Shown: positions 8,250 to 17,516, counted from the stretch's first letter. The stretch is DNA of 64,000 nt from Paenibacillus sp. FSL H3-0469 (GCF_038051945.1 NZ_CP150302.1:2294001-2358000), one strand, 5' to 3'. Made by a program: numbers and translations. Notes: generated by a model not told the origin, from the sequence alone.

Positions 8250-9839
8250 TTACACTTCCTGCAGCACCCGGTCCTTGTTCTTGTCGGCGATAATTGACTT
8301 CAGCATGCCCCAGTTCTCTTGGAACATAGCCGCGTCCATTTCCTTCAGGTCTGGTGAAATAACCGGCTTGAAGTCCATCTGATCCAGAATCTCTGTCTGC
8401 AGGTCGATGCCTGGTGCAATTTCGGTTAAGGTCATTTTCCCGTTCAGCAGTTCAAAGACAGCGCGTTCCGTAACATACACAACCGGCTGCTGTACCTTGG
8501 CGGCATAAGATCCGCTGAAGGTGATCTGCTGTACCTTTGAGATGAATTTCTTGGCTTTGCCCTCTTGAATGATGTGCAGCTTGCCGTTCTCTACCTTGAT
8601 CTGCAGCCCGCCCGCTGTAAAAGCACCCGCGAACACCAGCTTCTTCGCCGCCTGAGAGATATTGATGAATCCGCCGCAGCCTGCTACCCGTGTACCGAAT
8701 TTGCTGACATTCACGTTACCCGACTCATCCGTCTGGGCCAGGCCAAGGACCGACAGGTCAATGCCGCCGCCGTCATAGAAATCGAACTGGGCATCATGAT
8801 CGACAATCGCCTCGGAGTTGTACGCATGGCCGAAGTCCTTCAGCCCTGCGGGAACCCCGCCGATCGAGCCTGCCTCTGTCGTCAGAATCAGCTGGTCGTC
8901 CACGCCCTCTTCAGCAGCGATGTTCGCCACATTCACCGGAATGCCCACGCCCAGATTCAGAATGGTATTCGGCTGAAGCTCTACAGCTGTGCGGCGGGAG
9001 ATGATTTTGCGTTCATCCAGTGGCAGAACCTCAATTGAATCTACCGGTACTTTGACATGGCCCGAGAACGCCGGATTATACTGCGTATTCTCGGTCTGGT
9101 AATGATTCTCCGGGGTGGACACGACGAGGTAATCTACCAGAATGCCCGGAACCTTCACATCCTTGGGATTCAAGGTTCCATTCTTGGCCACGGTCTCTAC
9201 CTGAGCGATCACGATACCGCCAGAGTTGCGGACGGCCTGGGCGATCGGCAGCACCTCCATGTGCAGGCCTTCTTTTTCAAGGGTGAGGTTACCGTTCTCG
9301 TCTGCCACGGTTCCACGGATCAGGGCGATCTGAATCGGGAAGGTCTTGTAGAACAGCCACTCTTCGCCTTCTAATTCAATCACCTTCACAATGTCTTCCT
9401 TCGTGGACGGTGACATCTTACCGCCCTCAACGCGCGGGTCAACGAAGGTCTCCATGCCCACCTTGGTGATCACGCCCGGACGCTTGGCCGCAATCTCGCG
9501 GTAGAGCTGGGTAATGACACCCTGAGGCAGGTTATAGGCTTCGCATTTATCCTCTTCAATCAGCTTGGCTAGTCCCGGGGAAGCGATGGCGATACCGCCA
9601 ATCCAGCGTTTGATGAGGCCTTCATGTCCCAAGTGGCTCATGCCCTTATCCCGGCGGTTGCCGACGGCGCTGGCATGCATCACCGTCAGATTCTTCGGTT
9701 GTCCGGTCTGCATGAAGCGCTCTTCAATGGCGATCCCCATCTCTTCTGCCCAGCAGGATAATCCGAATCCGCTCGCTGCTACGGTGTCCCCGTCCTTGAT
9801 GAGTTCCGCTGCTTTGGCGGCTGAAATTACTTTGCTCAT
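8250..9839 (-). CDS. Acyl-CoA:acetate/propionate-type CoA-transferase
   Basis: The product is 529 residues with fused alpha and beta halves, as in YdiF/Pct-type family I CoA-transferases. The second half carries the catalytic glutamate in TTEAGSIGG (E322), which would form the enzyme-CoA thioester. NLGVGIP and GGFINISQAAKK are further family motifs. It would transfer CoA from acetyl-CoA to a short-chain or branched carboxylate in the cytoplasm. The ATG follows AGAGGAGCAGATGAA. It is the first gene of the cluster. A 26-bp near-perfect palindrome lies about 160 bp upstream. The exact acid cannot be deduced. Confidence 0.85.
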   Translation of the reverse strand: MSKVISAAKAAELIKDGDTVAASGFGLSCWAEEMGIAIEERFMQTGQPKNLTVMHASAVGNRRDKGMSHLGHEGLIKRWIGGIAIASPGLAKLIEEDKCEAYNLPQGVITQLYREIAAKRPGVITKVGMETFVDPRVEGGKMSPSTKEDIVKVIELEGEEWLFYKTFPIQIALIRGTVADENGNLTLEKEGLHMEVLPIAQAVRNSGGIVIAQVETVAKNGTLNPKDVKVPGILVDYLVVSTPENHYQTENTQYNPAFSGHVKVPVDSIEVLPLDERKIISRRTAVELQPNTILNLGVGIPVNVANIAAEEGVDDQLILTTEAGSIGGVPAGLKDFGHAYNSEAIVDHDAQFDFYDGGGIDLSVLGLAQTDESGNVNVSKFGTRVAGCGGFINISQAAKKLVFAGAFTAGGLQIKVENGKLHIIQEGKAKKFISKVQQITFSGSYAAKVQQPVVYVTERAVFELLNGKMTLTEIAPGIDLQTEILDQMDFKPVISPDLKEMDAAMFQENWGMLKSIIADKNKDRVLQEV

Positions 9840-10000
9840 TTCATCTGCTCCTCTTTATGTGAATTATTTCACTACACTTGTTAAAAAAAATAATGGCCCT
9901 TCTGTGTGTCTCATTCTTGCTGATCTGGGAGACTAAATTTCCTTGTGAAATTTTTCTCAAGGCCATCGTAATACAGAATAAAAGACCGGTCAATAGCTCC

Positions 10001-10026
10001 AAAATGCCTTGAATTCAAGACATTTT
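10001..10026. promoter_or_regulatory. 26-bp near-perfect palindrome, candidate operator
   Basis: The core CTTGAATTCAAG (10007-10018) is perfect. It is flanked by AAAATGC and ACATTTT, which pair except at one position. It lies 162-187 bp upstream of the CoA-transferase start, a distance typical for enhancer-type sites. The adjacent PAS-AAA-Fis regulator is the obvious candidate ligand. Confidence 0.5.
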
Positions 10027-10122
10027 TCTGTTGCTTTTTTGCGACTGGCTTGGCGGACTGCACAGAATGTTGGGGAGCTGTTCTCTTAATTCAAGCCTAC
10101 TTAGGTTTGAACTCAAAGCTTG

Positions 10123-10190
10123 GTCGTCGCTGCGCTGAACGTTTGGACTTCCGGCCGTTGTTATATTTAGATTTCCTGATTGGAACCGCT
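10123..10190 (+). repeat. Dispersed intergenic repeat, copy A
   Basis: TCGTCGCTGCGCTGAACGTTTGGACTTCCGGCCG and the following AGATTTCCTGATTGGAACCGCT match copies near 21491 and 62371 in order and spacing, with substitutions. No coding content. Confidence 0.65.
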
Positions 10191-10447
10191 CTTTATATTT
10201 TCAGCATTCCCGCGGGACCCGCCAGTCGCAAAATAACAACACTATTTTCTCCAGCCAGGTTGGATGGATATTAAATCCAGCGGTCCAAGGCATATCCTGT
10301 CCTGCGGATCTGACAAAGGGTTGGAGATGTGACTTCAAGATATTGTAGCGCAGCCAAAAAAAATAAAATATTTTTCTTATGGGAGGGTTATTGCAGATTT
10401 GCAACAGCCAATCAGGGTAAAACCGGTTCAAAAAAGAGCCGAAAGGG

Positions 10448-10476
10448 TTGTACACTTTTGCTTGCATATGTTATAT
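10448..10476 (+). promoter_or_regulatory. Sigma-A promoter of the FGGY kinase operon
   Basis: TTGTAC (10448-10453) and TTATAT (10471-10476) are separated by 17 bp. Only 33 bp follow before the ATG, with a GAGGGGG ribosome-binding site in between. Confidence 0.6.
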
Positions 10477-10509
10477 TCTGGACAATTTTAGTTAGAGGGG
10501 GATGCTGTC

Positions 10510-12135
10510 ATGATGCATTTAGTCACACAGGCGATTGTTCAGGGAGAAACATCGCTTGGGATTGAGTTCGGGTCCACGCGAATTAAGGCGGTGCTGATCG
10601 ATCACCAGTTCGAAACGATCGCCTCCGGCACCTATGAATGGGAGAATCAATTCAGTAATGGTTACTGGACCTACGAGCTAAGTGAGGTGGTTCAAGGGCT
10701 GCAAGCAGCCTACCAGCAATTACAGCAGGCGGTTCAGCAGACCTATGGCGTCACACTGCAAACCGTCGGCTCTATAGGCTGCTCGGCCATGATGCAGGGG
10801 TATATTGCGCTGGACCAGGCGGGAGAGCTGCTTGTTCCATTCCGTACCTGGCGCAATGCTACAACAAGCGTTGCTGCTGCGGAGCTAAGCGGAATATTCC
10901 AGTTCAAAATTCCGGAGCGCTGGAGTATCGCCCACTTGTATCAGGCTATTTTGAATGGTGAAGAGCATGTGGCCAGAATAGATTATCTTACGACGCTATC
11001 GGGTTACGTTCACTTGCTGCTGACGGGCCGCAGGGCTCTCGGGATCGGGGATGCCTCCGGGATGTTCCCCATCGACGAAGCAACAAAGCAGTACAATGAA
11101 GAGATGGTGAAGCAGTTCACCACTCTAACTTCCGGCAGGGGTTATTCATGGAAGCTGCAAGATATCCTGCCTACAGTGCATACGGCCGGTATGAATGCCG
11201 GAAATCTCAGTGAAGCAGGTGCCCGGCTGATCGACCCGTCAGGCCATTTGCAGGCCGGTATTCCGCTATGCCCGCCGGAGGGCGATGCCGGAACAGGCAT
11301 GGTAGCGACGAATAGCGTGAGGAAACGTACCGGCAATATTTCTGTAGGGACATCGGTTTTTGCCATGTTTGTACTGGAGAAGAATCTAACAGCGGTCTAC
11401 CCTGAGATTGATATCGTGACTACTCCGGAAGGCAGCCCGGTCGCTATGGTTCTTGCCAATAACTGCTCCAGCGATCTGAATGCCTGGGTCGGCTTGTTCC
11501 GTGAATTCTATGCAGCCATGGGGCTGACGCCCGACATGGATCAGTTATTCAGCGTCCTGCTGAACCAAGCACTGGAAGCGGATGCGGATGGCGGCGGCTT
11601 GCTGAGCTATGGCTACTATTCAGGCGAGAACATCACCGGACTTGCTGAGGGGCGTCCGCTGTTCGTCCGCTCTCCGCAGAGCCGCTTCACTCTGGCTAAT
11701 TTCATGAGAGTTCATCTGTATAGCGCCTTTGCTGCGTTAAGACTAGGAATGGATATTTTGACCGGGCAGGAACGGGTAACGTTTGACCATATTTCAGCGC
11801 ACGGCGGATTGTTCCGCACCCCGCAGGTCGGACAGCGGATCTGTGCCGCTGCACTGAATGTTCCGGTCTCAGTCCTGTCAACGGCCGGTGAAGGCGGCGC
11901 ATGGGGAATAGCCATTCTGGCCTCTTATATGAAGCATAAGGAGCCGAACGAGAGCCTGGCGGATTACTTGAGCTCTAAGGTATTCTGTAACATGGAAGGA
12001 CAGGAGGTATCGCCTGACCCTACTGATGTGGAGGGCTTTGCCCTCTATATGGAGCGTTACACCGGGGGGCTGCCCATCGAGCAGGCGGCGGCAGAGCATT
12101 TACTGGAGAACCGGAAGAGAGGAGAATCTCTATGA
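10510..12135 (+). CDS. FGGY-family carbohydrate kinase
   Basis: The product is 541 residues. The N-terminal [16 protein letters not shown] is the actin-fold phosphate-1 element of sugar kinases (xylulokinase, ribulokinase, gluconokinase class). [13 protein letters not shown] and the C-terminal [12 protein letters not shown] followed by [12 protein letters not shown] are the matching nucleotide-binding elements of the second domain. It would phosphorylate a pentose, pentulose or polyol in the cytoplasm; the exact sugar is not evident. GAGGGGG precedes the ATG by about 7 nt. The stop codon overlaps the next start by four bases (ATGA), so the two genes are translationally coupled. Confidence 0.85.
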   Translation: MMHLVTQAIVQGETSLGIEFGSTRIKAVLIDHQFETIASGTYEWENQFSNGYWTYELSEVVQGLQAAYQQLQQAVQQTYGVTLQTVGSIGCSAMMQGYIALDQAGELLVPFRTWRNATTSVAAAELSGIFQFKIPERWSIAHLYQAILNGEEHVARIDYLTTLSGYVHLLLTGRRALGIGDASGMFPIDEATKQYNEEMVKQFTTLTSGRGYSWKLQDILPTVHTAGMNAGNLSEAGARLIDPSGHLQAGIPLCPPEGDAGTGMVATNSVRKRTGNISVGTSVFAMFVLEKNLTAVYPEIDIVTTPEGSPVAMVLANNCSSDLNAWVGLFREFYAAMGLTPDMDQLFSVLLNQALEADADGGGLLSYGYYSGENITGLAEGRPLFVRSPQSRFTLANFMRVHLYSAFAALRLGMDILTGQERVTFDHISAHGGLFRTPQVGQRICAAALNVPVSVLSTAGEGGAWGIAILASYMKHKEPNESLADYLSSKVFCNMEGQEVSPDPTDVEGFALYMERYTGGLPIEQAAAEHLLENRKRGESL

Positions 12136-12701
12136 TGAAGAATAAAATGCTGTTTGCTGCATTGCTGGCGCTCGTGCTGCTGGCTGCGCCCACTCCCTTT
12201 GCTTACGCTAAGGCACCGGATGCCAAAGCACTGTTCAAGCAAAAGTTCCCTGGAGAAACGGTACGGTTGCTGAAGACCGCAGACCTGAATAACGATCAGA
12301 AGAAGGAGAGCTTCCTGCTCACCGAGTCGGGCAATTTGTATCTGGTGAACTCCAAGGGTGTAGTTGTGCTGATTGAAGAGAAGCTAGTGGAGTACGAAGA
12401 AGATGAAGCGGACATGCATATCTTTGCCGTCTCACCTACGGAGAAGCAACTGGCGGTTACCGTGGATTATCTGCCCTCGAACACCCAAGTCTCGGTCTAC
12501 CGCCTGAACTATGGCACTCTGACCAAGAAGCTTCAGTTCATGGGCGATCAGGGAGCTGAGATCGATAAGAAGGGGCGCCTGCACCAATACTGGAAGGACT
12601 TCAAAGATGAGGGCGGCGGCTGGGACCTGGCAGAGGGGATCTTCACCTGGGACGCCAAGGCGGGCAAGTACAGAGCTACGGGCAATTACGTCTTGCAGTA
12701 G
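12132..12701 (+). CDS. Secreted protein of unknown function
   Basis: The product is 189 residues with a signal peptide ([20 protein letters not shown], cleavage probably after AYA). The mature part is acidic and lysine-rich with a short [13 protein letters not shown] stretch that resembles FG-GAP / calcium-loop-like repeats, but no family can be named. The start overlaps the kinase stop by four bases, and a strong terminator follows, so kinase and secreted protein form a two-gene operon. The pairing of a cytoplasmic kinase with an exported protein is unexplained. Confidence 0.7.
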   Translation: MMKNKMLFAALLALVLLAAPTPFAYAKAPDAKALFKQKFPGETVRLLKTADLNNDQKKESFLLTESGNLYLVNSKGVVVLIEEKLVEYEEDEADMHIFAVSPTEKQLAVTVDYLPSNTQVSVYRLNYGTLTKKLQFMGDQGAEIDKKGRLHQYWKDFKDEGGGWDLAEGIFTWDAKAGKYRATGNYVLQ

Positions 12702-12705
12702 TATA

Positions 12706-12746
12706 AAAAGCAGCCATCCTCCCGGTAGCGGGGGATGGCTGCTTTT
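12706..12746 (+). terminator. Strong rho-independent terminator
   Basis: The 14-bp perfect arms AAAAGCAGCCATCC and GGATGGCTGCTTTT have a 13-nt loop and end in TTTT. It lies 5 bp beyond the stop of the secreted-protein gene. Confidence 0.9.
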
Positions 12747-12790
12747 GGTTTATGCCGGGCTTGCGGCATATCCGGGCTGGGCGAGGCCCA

Positions 12791-12895
12791 GCATCATTTG
12801 CCTTTGATTCTGCGGGATCTGCGCGGCATCATTTGCCTTTGATTCTGCGGGATCTGCGCGGCATCCTTTGTCTTTGATTCTGCACGATCTGCCCT
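12791..12895 (+). repeat. Three 35-bp tandem repeats
   Basis: Units start at 12791, 12826 and 12861. The first two are identical, and the third differs at six positions. Each begins GCATC and contains TTTGATTCTGC. Confidence 0.85.
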
Positions 12896-12896
12896 G

Positions 12897-13023
12897 CGGA
12901 CTGAGAGGCGCTTATTCCGCCAAAAAGCCGCTTTTTGCGCAAGTAACGGACTTCAGGGCCCTTATTGGTGGGAATTCCGCCGATTCACATCAGTTAGCGG
13001 GCGAATAAGTGCATCTCAGTCCG
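12897..13023. repeat. 127-bp element with 24-25 bp inverted ends
   Basis: CGGACTGAGAGGCGCTTATT at 12897 onward is matched by its near-complement ending at 13023 (AATAAGTGCATCTCAGTCCG). The arms differ at two positions and by one extra base. An internal hairpin CAAAAAG / CTTTTTG is also present. It directly follows the 35-bp repeats. No coding capacity. Confidence 0.7.
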
Positions 13024-13243
13024 GCAGACGGCGCAAAGTTGGCTTTTCCCAGAAATAACGACCCTCCAGTCCGTCCGCCAGTTACCGACCCCAGAGGGTG
13101 GGATGATAGAGGCATGTTGGCGGAACAGCGACAGGAGCAGTGAAACAGTGGCGGAACAGTGGCGGAACAATGGCGAAACAGCGGAACGCTTGTGGAACAA
13201 TGCCCCGTTCACTCTGACTCAGCATCCGCCCAATCCCAAGGTC
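13024..13243. other. Intergenic DNA with 11-12-bp GGCGGAACA repeats
   Basis: Between about 13132 and 13202 the motif GTGGCGGAACA recurs with small changes (GGCGGAACAG, GTGGCGGAACAA, GGCGAAACAG). I see no clear terminator for the minus-strand operon ending at 13244, and no gene. Confidence 0.6.
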
Positions 13244-14050
13244 TCACAAATACACAAACGGCTCCTTCGCATCCACGAAGGTAACCGGAACCCCGTCCAC
13301 CAGCGGGGCCAGCCACTCCGCCATATACTTCATGCCCCACTCCTCGGAGCGTTCGTGACCGATCACGATCATCGCCTTGTTCATGCCCAGCATGGCCGCA
13401 TCATTAATGTAAGCACATAAGGTCCACTCCGTAATGTCGCCGCAGACCATCACATCCAGATTCTTCTCCTGCATCAGCTCCATCGGCATCTGCTCCCGGC
13501 CCAGGCCTAGACTGCCGCCGCCGACAAGAATGCCAATACGGGAGCAGGCCGCTGCCGGATCGCCGACGATCTGGATCACCTTCATCCCCAGACGTTCCTT
13601 CAGGAAGCCTGCCAGCTCGCCGACCGTCGTCTCCTCGATCAGATACCCCCAGGCGTCCTTATCGTCCAACTTCTTGTCCGCCCAATCCAGCTCTTTCAGC
13701 AGTCCGTCATAGATCCGGTCCGTATCTGCCAGATGCATATGGTCATGGAAGCGCCAGATCGTAATGCCGTGCTCCTCGATCAGCCTTTTTTTCGCCAGAT
13801 ATACCGGGTCCTGCTGCAGCCAGTCCAGTGTATCTTTGCCGGTAAAGTAGGTCGGCTCGTGGGTGATAATCAGGTTGGCGCGAGCCGCAATGGCTTCCTT
13901 GATAACCCCCACCGTCGCCATAAACGTTGTGACAATCCCTGTGACCTCCATGTCTTCACTGCCGCTCGCCAGCACATCACAGGTCTGCTCCAGCCTCCGT
14001 CCCCCGCAGCAATCGAGCAGAATCCGGTCAATCACCTCATGCACTTTCAT
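13244..14050 (-). CDS. Nif3-like dinuclear metal centre protein
   Basis: The product is 268 residues. LIITHEPTY, with the metal-ligand histidine, and the C-terminal VIGHERSEEWGMKYMAEWL are the two signature ends of the Nif3/YqfO fold. FHDHMHLADTDRIYDG supplies further histidines and aspartates. Biochemical function in the family is unsettled; GTP cyclohydrolase-like and hydrolase roles have been suggested for relatives. It is the last gene behind a sugar ABC importer (19 bp gap), which suggests a role on the imported compound rather than housekeeping. AAGGAGATGGGCGT precedes the ATG. Confidence 0.8.
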   Translation of the reverse strand: MKVHEVIDRILLDCCGGRRLEQTCDVLASGSEDMEVTGIVTTFMATVGVIKEAIAARANLIITHEPTYFTGKDTLDWLQQDPVYLAKKRLIEEHGITIWRFHDHMHLADTDRIYDGLLKELDWADKKLDDKDAWGYLIEETTVGELAGFLKERLGMKVIQIVGDPAAACSRIGILVGGGSLGLGREQMPMELMQEKNLDVMVCGDITEWTLCAYINDAAMLGMNKAMIVIGHERSEEWGMKYMAEWLAPLVDGVPVTFVDAKEPFVYL

Positions 14051-14068
14051 ACGCCCATCTCCTTTTCG

Positions 14069-14962
14069 TTAACCTTTGACAGCACCGATTACTACGCCAC
14101 GGGTCAGATATTTCTGCATGAACGGCAGGACGAACAGCACCGGCACAATACCAAGCACCGCCATCGCCATCCGCACCGCTGTACTTGGCAGAGAGACCGT
14201 GTCGGCTCCGAGCACACTCCCGGCCTGGCCGGAATTGAGGAACTGGATGTTGCTCATGAGCTGCATCAGCAGATTCTGAATACCGTACAATTGCGGCTTA
14301 GATACAAAATATAACGCATTGATCCAGTCATTCCAATAGGCCAGGCCCATGAACATCCCGACCGTTGCCATGACCGGCATGGACAGCGGAAGCATGATGC
14401 GGAAGAAGGTCCGCAGCTCCGAGGCACCATCGATCTGTGCGGCTTCGATAATCTCCAGCGGCACATTATTCTTGAAGTAGTTACGGACCAGCAGGACGTT
14501 GAACCCGTTCGCCAGCAGATTGGGCAGGATCAGCGCCCATAGCGTGTTTTTGATATGGAAATACTGGGTCCACATGATGTACGAAGGCACAATCCCCCCG
14601 CTGAACAGCATCGTGAAGAACACGACAAAGGCCAGCGTATTATGATATTTGAAATCAGACCGCGACATCGGGTAAGCCAGCATGCTTGTTATAAGCAGTC
14701 CGATGGCGGTTCCCAGGATCGTCACCAGAAAGGATACCCCGTAGGCTCTGATGAAAATGTACGCCGAGGACTTAATGTACCGGTACGCCTCCAGGCTGGT
14801 ATGCTCCGGGAAGAAGCTGTAGCCGTTGCGGATCAGGGCCGTCTCCTCCGTGAACGAAGCAATCACAATCAGCAGGAAGGGTAAAAAAGCAAAAACCGTC
14901 AGCAGGATCATCACGACCGCAGAAAATACCGTAAACGCCCGTTCTCCTCTTGTTTGGATCAT
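14069..14962 (-). CDS. Sugar ABC transporter permease (LplC/YtcP type)
   Basis: The product is 297 residues with six hydrophobic segments. The cytoplasmic EAA loop that docks the ATPase reads IIEAAQIDGASELRTFFRI, as in MalG-type permeases. The C-terminus ends GVVIGAVKG, a tail shared by the CUT1 permeases of this genus. AGGAGG precedes the ATG. It lies 12 bp after the partner permease, so one transcript is likely. No ATPase gene accompanies it; such systems usually borrow an MsmX-like ATPase. Confidence 0.9.
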   Translation of the reverse strand: MIQTRGERAFTVFSAVVMILLTVFAFLPFLLIVIASFTEETALIRNGYSFFPEHTSLEAYRYIKSSAYIFIRAYGVSFLVTILGTAIGLLITSMLAYPMSRSDFKYHNTLAFVVFFTMLFSGGIVPSYIMWTQYFHIKNTLWALILPNLLANGFNVLLVRNYFKNNVPLEIIEAAQIDGASELRTFFRIMLPLSMPVMATVGMFMGLAYWNDWINALYFVSKPQLYGIQNLLMQLMSNIQFLNSGQAGSVLGADTVSLPSTAVRMAMAVLGIVPVLFVLPFMQKYLTRGVVIGAVKG

Positions 14963-14974
14963 CTGAATTTCCTC

Positions 14975-15904
14975 CTAGAACAATGCGTTTTCTGGATTGA
15001 CCTTCTTGACGATGGCATTGACCGTAAGCACAAGCGCAAAGCCGACCAGCGACTGATATAGACCGGCGGCGGCCGACATTCCGATATCATTGAGCTGCAT
15101 CAAGGCGCGGTAGACATACGTATCAATCGTCTGGGTAGTACTGTACAGCGCACCGGAGTTCATAGGCACCTGATAGAACAAGCCGAAGTCGGAGTTGAAA
15201 ATCCGGCCCATCGACATCAGCACCAGCACAATAATGGTCGGCTTCAGCAGCGGCAGGGTAATCATGCGGATCTGCTTCAGCTTTCCGGCTCCGTCGATTT
15301 TGGCCGACTCATAGATGCTCTTGTCAATTCCGGCAATCGAGGCAAAATAAACAATCGATCCGTAGCCTGCCGTCTTCCAGATCTGTATAAGAACCAGCAG
15401 GTACGGCCAGTACTTCGCCTCCGAATACCAGTTAATCTCCGGTAGGCCGAGCGGCCGCAGAATCGAATGGTTCACGAACCCGCTGTCGGCATTCAGAAAA
15501 GCGAAGACGAGCAGCGAGAGCACGATCATCGAGATCAGGTTCGGCAGAATCAGCCCGGTCATGAACAGCTTCGAATACAGCTTATTCAGCAGCTCCGACA
15601 TCAGAATGGCAATGATAATGGAGACTATAGTTCCAAGCGCGATAAAGGCCAGATTGTACAGCAGCGTGTTACGGGTCATAATCCAGGCGTCACTGGTCTG
15701 GAAGAGAAAGGTGAAGTTCTTGAAGCCGATCCAGTCGCTGCCGAAGATGCCCTTCGCATAATTGACATCCTTGAAGGCGATGAACACCCCGAACATGGGG
15801 AAATAGCTGTTAATGAGAAAATACAGCAGGCCTGGGCCCGCGAGTATGAGGAGCGGCAATGTTTTTTTGAGCGGCTTGGATGGGGACTTGCGTCTGGCAG
15901 TCAT
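14975..15904 (-). CDS. Sugar ABC transporter permease (LplB/YteP type)
   Basis: The product is 309 residues. A basic N-terminus (RRKSPSKPLKK) is followed by six membrane segments and the EAA loop YESAKIDGAGKLKQIRMI. The early FGVFIAFKDVNYAKGIFGSDW element is characteristic of the permeases that pair with 500-570-residue lipoprotein receptors for oligosaccharides. AGGTGA precedes the ATG. It lies between the solute-binding protein and the second permease in one operon. Confidence 0.9.
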   Translation of the reverse strand: MTARRKSPSKPLKKTLPLLILAGPGLLYFLINSYFPMFGVFIAFKDVNYAKGIFGSDWIGFKNFTFLFQTSDAWIMTRNTLLYNLAFIALGTIVSIIIAILMSELLNKLYSKLFMTGLILPNLISMIVLSLLVFAFLNADSGFVNHSILRPLGLPEINWYSEAKYWPYLLVLIQIWKTAGYGSIVYFASIAGIDKSIYESAKIDGAGKLKQIRMITLPLLKPTIIVLVLMSMGRIFNSDFGLFYQVPMNSGALYSTTQTIDTYVYRALMQLNDIGMSAAAGLYQSLVGFALVLTVNAIVKKVNPENALF

Positions 15905-15974
15905 GCCGGTTCACCTCCATGGCCGGGGGCAGAGCCTTAGTTACCGCTCCGCCCACAGCGCATTCATATAATGA

Positions 15975-17516
15975 TTATTGCTGTTGCGCGGCAAGCCACG
16001 CATCCAGTTGCTGCTGCTTGCTGTCAATAATAGCCTGCGCACCGGCATCCTTCAGCGCACTGATGAATTTCGGGATGATGGTCTCCGGGTCCACCGATCC
16101 GCTGACAAGTGCCGGCAGGAACTGGCTGACCACGTTATTCACAGCGCTAATCTGCGTCTTCACTTGACCCTGGTCGAAGATGAAGCCGAAATATGGCGAT
16201 CTTGCGGTATCCTTATTCTCCTTCAGCTTCAGCTCGACATCCGACCAGTCAATTCCCTCCAGCTGATACTGAAGCGATTCGGAGCCTACGATCCCTGAGC
16301 TAAGCATTGCTGTATAAGGCACCGTATTGGCGTCCATGCCTTCAGGGAATTTCACATGATGCTCATCCACCTTGAGGTAATCCTCCCCTTCGATTCCGAA
16401 GAGAATGGTGTTAATCAGCTCCTTATCGGTGTAGAGCAGGTTCAGGAACTTCACCGCAGCCTCCGTCTCCTTCGAGGTGCTGGAGACCATCCAGGTTACG
16501 GAGTTCACCGCACTGGTATCGAAATAGAACGGGGCGATGCGCTTCGTCTCAATATTTTTGCCGACCTGCGCACTCAGCTGCTTGCCAACCTCCATGCCGC
16601 TGTAGCCGCCCAGGAAAGAGAAGCCGCGCCCGGAGGACACCATCTCCATGGCTGTAATGGTTGTGGTTGCGGTATCCTTCTGCAGATACCCGGCCTCGAA
16701 CCAGTCTCTCATCATTTGAATTCCGTTCTTGAAGACATCCGATTCGTAGAAGTTAACGACCTTGCCGTTGTCACCGATCACGACACCGACTCCGGTCGTA
16801 TCGGTCAGATAATCCACCTTGCTCGCACCCTTCATCCAGTTCACAAGTCCCGTATCTGTCGGATTCACGTTGATCGGGCCAAAGGGAACCACATCCGGCA
16901 GCTTCTGCTTCACCGCACCGAACACGGCTGGCAGATCCTCTGCCGATTGGATGGAGTCTGCTGCTACGCCCGCCTCTGCGAGCATATCCGCGTTGTAGAT
17001 AATATTGGTCGGCAGCGCCATCCCTTTATTCACCGGAATGCCGTAGATATGGCCGTCCATCGTGGTGGTTTTGAGAATATCCGGGCCGAAATCCTTATCC
17101 AGAATGGCTGTCAGCTCTTTGCCGTGTTCAGGAAGCAGCTCTTCGAGCGGGGCCACCTGGCTCTTGGATACATAGTTGGAGAATTGTCCGAGGGTGGTGA
17201 AGACATCCATCTTCTCCCCGCTCTGAAGCGCGAGATTGACCTTCTGGGCGTAATCTGCCGGGCCGAAGAGACGGAAGTCCACCTTCACCCCGATCTTCTC
17301 CGTTGTGATAGCGTTGATCGCATTCGTTACCTTGCTGAGATCATCGGGAATCCGGTTGAAGGAGGGCAGCGCGAATACAATCTCAGCCACCTTGGCCTTA
17401 GCTTCCGTATCCCCGGAATTCTTGGACGATGTATTGGAATTGCCGCCGCAGGCGGAGAGCAGCGAACCGCAGATTACCATAGACAGCAGCAGTGAACCTA
17501 ACCCCTTTTTCTTCAT
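15975..17516 (-). CDS. Extracellular solute-binding lipoprotein (LplA type)
   Basis: The product is about 513 residues from the chosen start. The longer frame opens at 17525 with ATG ATG ATA ATG, but AGGAGG sits only one base before that first ATG. The third ATG at 17516 has workable spacing and gives MKKKGLGSLLLSMVICGS followed by the lipobox LSAC. After lipid attachment the protein would bind an oligosaccharide outside the membrane. Its size matches the large LplA/YtcQ receptors that partner the two downstream permeases. A terminator separates it from the two-component genes upstream, so it probably has its own regulated promoter. Confidence 0.88.
   Translation of the reverse strand: MKKKGLGSLLLSMVICGSLLSACGGNSNTSSKNSGDTEAKAKVAEIVFALPSFNRIPDDLSKVTNAINAITTEKIGVKVDFRLFGPADYAQKVNLALQSGEKMDVFTTLGQFSNYVSKSQVAPLEELLPEHGKELTAILDKDFGPDILKTTTMDGHIYGIPVNKGMALPTNIIYNADMLAEAGVAADSIQSAEDLPAVFGAVKQKLPDVVPFGPINVNPTDTGLVNWMKGASKVDYLTDTTGVGVVIGDNGKVVNFYESDVFKNGIQMMRDWFEAGYLQKDTATTTITAMEMVSSGRGFSFLGGYSGMEVGKQLSAQVGKNIETKRIAPFYFDTSAVNSVTWMVSSTSKETEAAVKFLNLLYTDKELINTILFGIEGEDYLKVDEHHVKFPEGMDANTVPYTAMLSSGIVGSESLQYQLEGIDWSDVELKLKENKDTARSPYFGFIFDQGQVKTQISAVNNVVSQFLPALVSGSVDPETIIPKFISALKDAGAQAIIDSKQQQLDAWLAAQQQ

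Larger units (their letters stand above)
9840..10447. other. 608-bp intergenic region between divergent operons
   Basis: This stretch separates the minus-strand CoA-transferase operon from the plus-strand FGGY kinase operon. It holds the palindrome at 10001-10026 and a copy of a dispersed repeat at about 10123-10190. I see no convincing gene, RNA gene or sigma-54 promoter (GG/GC at the required spacing). A homopolymeric A run lies near 10358-10366. Confidence 0.6.

Noticed and set aside
9840..10060. Sigma-54 promoter before the CoA-transferase operon
   Set aside because: AAGGCATTTTGGAGCT looks similar on the minus strand, but GG and GC are one base too close. No other candidate has proper spacing, and the adjacent regulator lacks the GAFTGA loop.
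16356..17495. 379-residue open frame on the plus strand
   Set aside because: It lies entirely antisense to the solute-binding lipoprotein gene, which has a lipobox, family motifs and a ribosome-binding site. The frame is a shadow of high-GC third positions.
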